This document shows positions 63,238 to 64,000 of a stretch of 64,000 bases of DNA, in pieces. The position numbers and the translations under genes are program-made. The DNA is from Paraburkholderia translucens (GTDB lineage Bacteria > Pseudomonadota > Gammaproteobacteria > Burkholderiales > Burkholderiaceae), in assembly GCF_020881035.1 (NCBI RefSeq), contig NZ_JAJITC010000004.1, forward strand, positions 428,399 to 492,398, written 5' to 3'. The number at the start of each line of letters is the position of its first letter. Position 1 is the stretch's first letter. Below the pieces are notes generated by a model that ran no database searches, was not told where the DNA came from, and saw nothing but the letters and a program-made list of their open reading frames with translations.

Positions 63238-63569
63238 CAGCGCTCCAGGGTCATCGTGCCTTGCCCGGCAGCGTGGATCATGCATTCGAGACAGATAGAC
63301 GACTGCGGAAGCACTGATCGGGGCGTTGCGCGCTGGAGCGATAACGGGCCTTTTTCCCGCACGGTATCAGGGGAGCGTCCGCGACAATTGCACGCCCATC
63401 CGTAACCGAGGGCCTCGGCCATCTGGTAACCGGTTGGATACGACTTCAGCGTGTCGAACGGAAACCATTCGCCGGTTTCGGCGTTCAGCGCCATTGCGGA
63501 AGGCATTACCGGAAACTTGGAGTAGATTGAATAGGTGATAGGGCAAAGGTCGCACTCTTCCTTGTCCAC
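63237..63569 (-). CDS. Hypothetical Cys-rich protein of the effector module
   Basis: A 110-residue protein read from a GTG preceded by AGGATGAAATT. It has cysteine pairs near both ends (EECDLCP and CNCRG, then CLECM), suggesting a small zinc- or metal-binding fold, plus ALNAETGEWFPFDTLKSYPTGYQMAEALGYGW. It takes the position of the PAAR gene in related clusters but I see no PAAR motif. Its stop overlaps the DUF4123 ATG (TGATG), so it belongs to the same unit. Function unknown. Confidence 0.6.
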   Translation of the reverse strand: MDKEECDLCPITYSIYSKFPVMPSAMALNAETGEWFPFDTLKSYPTGYQMAEALGYGWACNCRGRSPDTVREKGPLSLQRATPRSVLPQSSICLECMIHAAGQGTMTLER

Positions 63570-63761
63570 AATTTCATCCTGTTCCCGTTATTCCATCAAA
63601 CCTCTTCTGTTCTTTCAGAACACACCCGGCGAATTAACCATGCAAAACGCGACGCGGTCAACGACATTAAATTGAGATAAAACCGTCCTGACAGATTTTC
63701 ACAATTGCTCTGCCTATCTCAATTTATGGTGCATTTTTCCGCTGTCACCGCTCGAAAAAAA

Positions 63762-63780
63762 AAGCGGCATTGAGCCGCTT
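63762..63780 (-). terminator. Terminator on the minus strand near the IS end
   Basis: Stem AAGCGGC / GCCGCTT with a 5-nt loop; on the minus strand it is followed by a run of T (complement of the A-tract at 63754-63761). It would stop transcription leaving the transposase gene before it enters the effector module. Confidence 0.65.
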
Positions 63781-63795
63781 CAGACTGCTGACCAA

Positions 63796-63829
63796 CCCCA
63801 CGTTTTTCGGAGCGTGGGGTTTTGTTTTT
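63796..63829 (+). terminator. Plus-strand terminator next to the transposase gene
   Basis: Stem CCCCACG / CGTGGGG with a 10-nt loop followed by TTTTGTTTTT. It abuts the transposase stop and blocks read-through into it. Confidence 0.6.
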
Positions 63830-64000
63830 CAGGCGAGGCGAGCTTTGTCGTGGGGTCCGAGAATTTGTGCGATGAAGGCCAGTATCGAGCTGGCGAGGCG
63901 CTGCACCCGGGTGCCAGCGCCGTAAGACGCGCATAGACACGCCCGCAGGCGTGCCACCAGCAGGGCGATCTTCTTGATGTTCTGCGCGGCCGCGCCCAGC
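63829..64000 (-). mobile_element. 3' end of an IS transposase gene (partial)
   Basis: The minus-strand frame ending at the TGA at 63829-63831 reads LGAAAQNIKKIALLVARL and continues to a basic C-terminus (LGPHDKARLA). The QNIKKIA segment is typical of the C-terminus of DDE transposases of the IS5/IS1182 groups. The gene enters from beyond the window, so the family and completeness cannot be fixed. I could not identify a terminal inverted repeat. Confidence 0.6.

Noticed and set aside
1..64000. CRISPR arrays, tRNA or rRNA genes
   Set aside because: I saw no regularly spaced repeats and no cloverleaf- or rRNA-like sequences in the intergenic regions.

Overview
This window is from a GC-rich betaproteobacterium of the Burkholderiaceae, most likely Paraburkholderia, Burkholderia or Caballeronia. 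The evidence is the FlhDC-controlled flagellar system with large Ala/Pro-rich insertions in CheA, FlhF and FliK, the flhDC-motAB-che-flhBAFG-fliA gene order, an H-NS family protein with an RGRPP-type tail, a DUF2844/DUF3443 pair, and an interspersed repeat of a kind I associate with Burkholderia. About 55 of the 64 kb is one near-continuous motility and chemotaxis locus.

Layout. Positions 84-6091 hold housekeeping genes: a BadF-type sugar kinase, a Cof-type HAD phosphatase, a small secreted protein, a secreted histidine phosphatase, AqpZ, an H-NS-like protein and a GT4 glycosyltransferase. A 725-bp regulatory region precedes flhDC (6817-7787). Then come motAB, a CheY-like gene, cheA, cheW, an MCP, cheR, cheD, cheB, cheY and cheZ (7924-19379). 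A secreted pair (DUF2844 and DUF3443, 19641-21541) separates che from flhB-flhA-flhF-flhG-fliA (21717-28786). A HicAB toxin-antitoxin pair (28889-29478) is followed by flgN-flgM-flgA on the minus strand, then flgBCDEFGHIJ, ycgR and flgKL on the plus strand (32433-44816). fliLMNOPQR (44892-49356) and fliFGHIJK (50099-57228) run on the minus strand. fliE, fliS, fliT, a second FliK-like gene and an FlhB-tail gene run on the plus strand (57465-60600). The last 3.4 kb (61019-63569) is a T6SS-type cargo module: Tox-REase-5 toxin, Imm52 immunity protein, a co-chaperone-like protein and a frameshifted DUF4123 chaperone. It is bordered by the end of a transposase gene at the window edge. fliC and fliD are not in the window.

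How it works together. FlhDC should switch on the hook-basal-body operons. I found candidate FlhDC operators with a consistent layout (two half-sites about 12-13 bp apart and a -10 box 33-35 bp after the right half-site) upstream of flgB, flhB, flhF and fliE, and a weaker one upstream of fliL. FliA (sigma-28) and its anti-factor FlgM then control late genes. Sigma-28-like promoters (TAAA-type -35, 11-12 bp spacer, GCCGATAA-like -10) lie upstream of motA, flgM, ycgR and fliS.

The most interesting points are these. The DUF3443 lipoprotein has the full motif order of pepsin-like aspartic proteases. A compact extracellular module is shared by FlgE, FlgK (twice) and FlgL. A 516-bp head-to-head inverted repeat lies between fliL and fliK, with a third copy after the FlhB-tail gene. 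FlhG has a P-loop without lysines. The T6SS cargo module has a broken dedicated chaperone.
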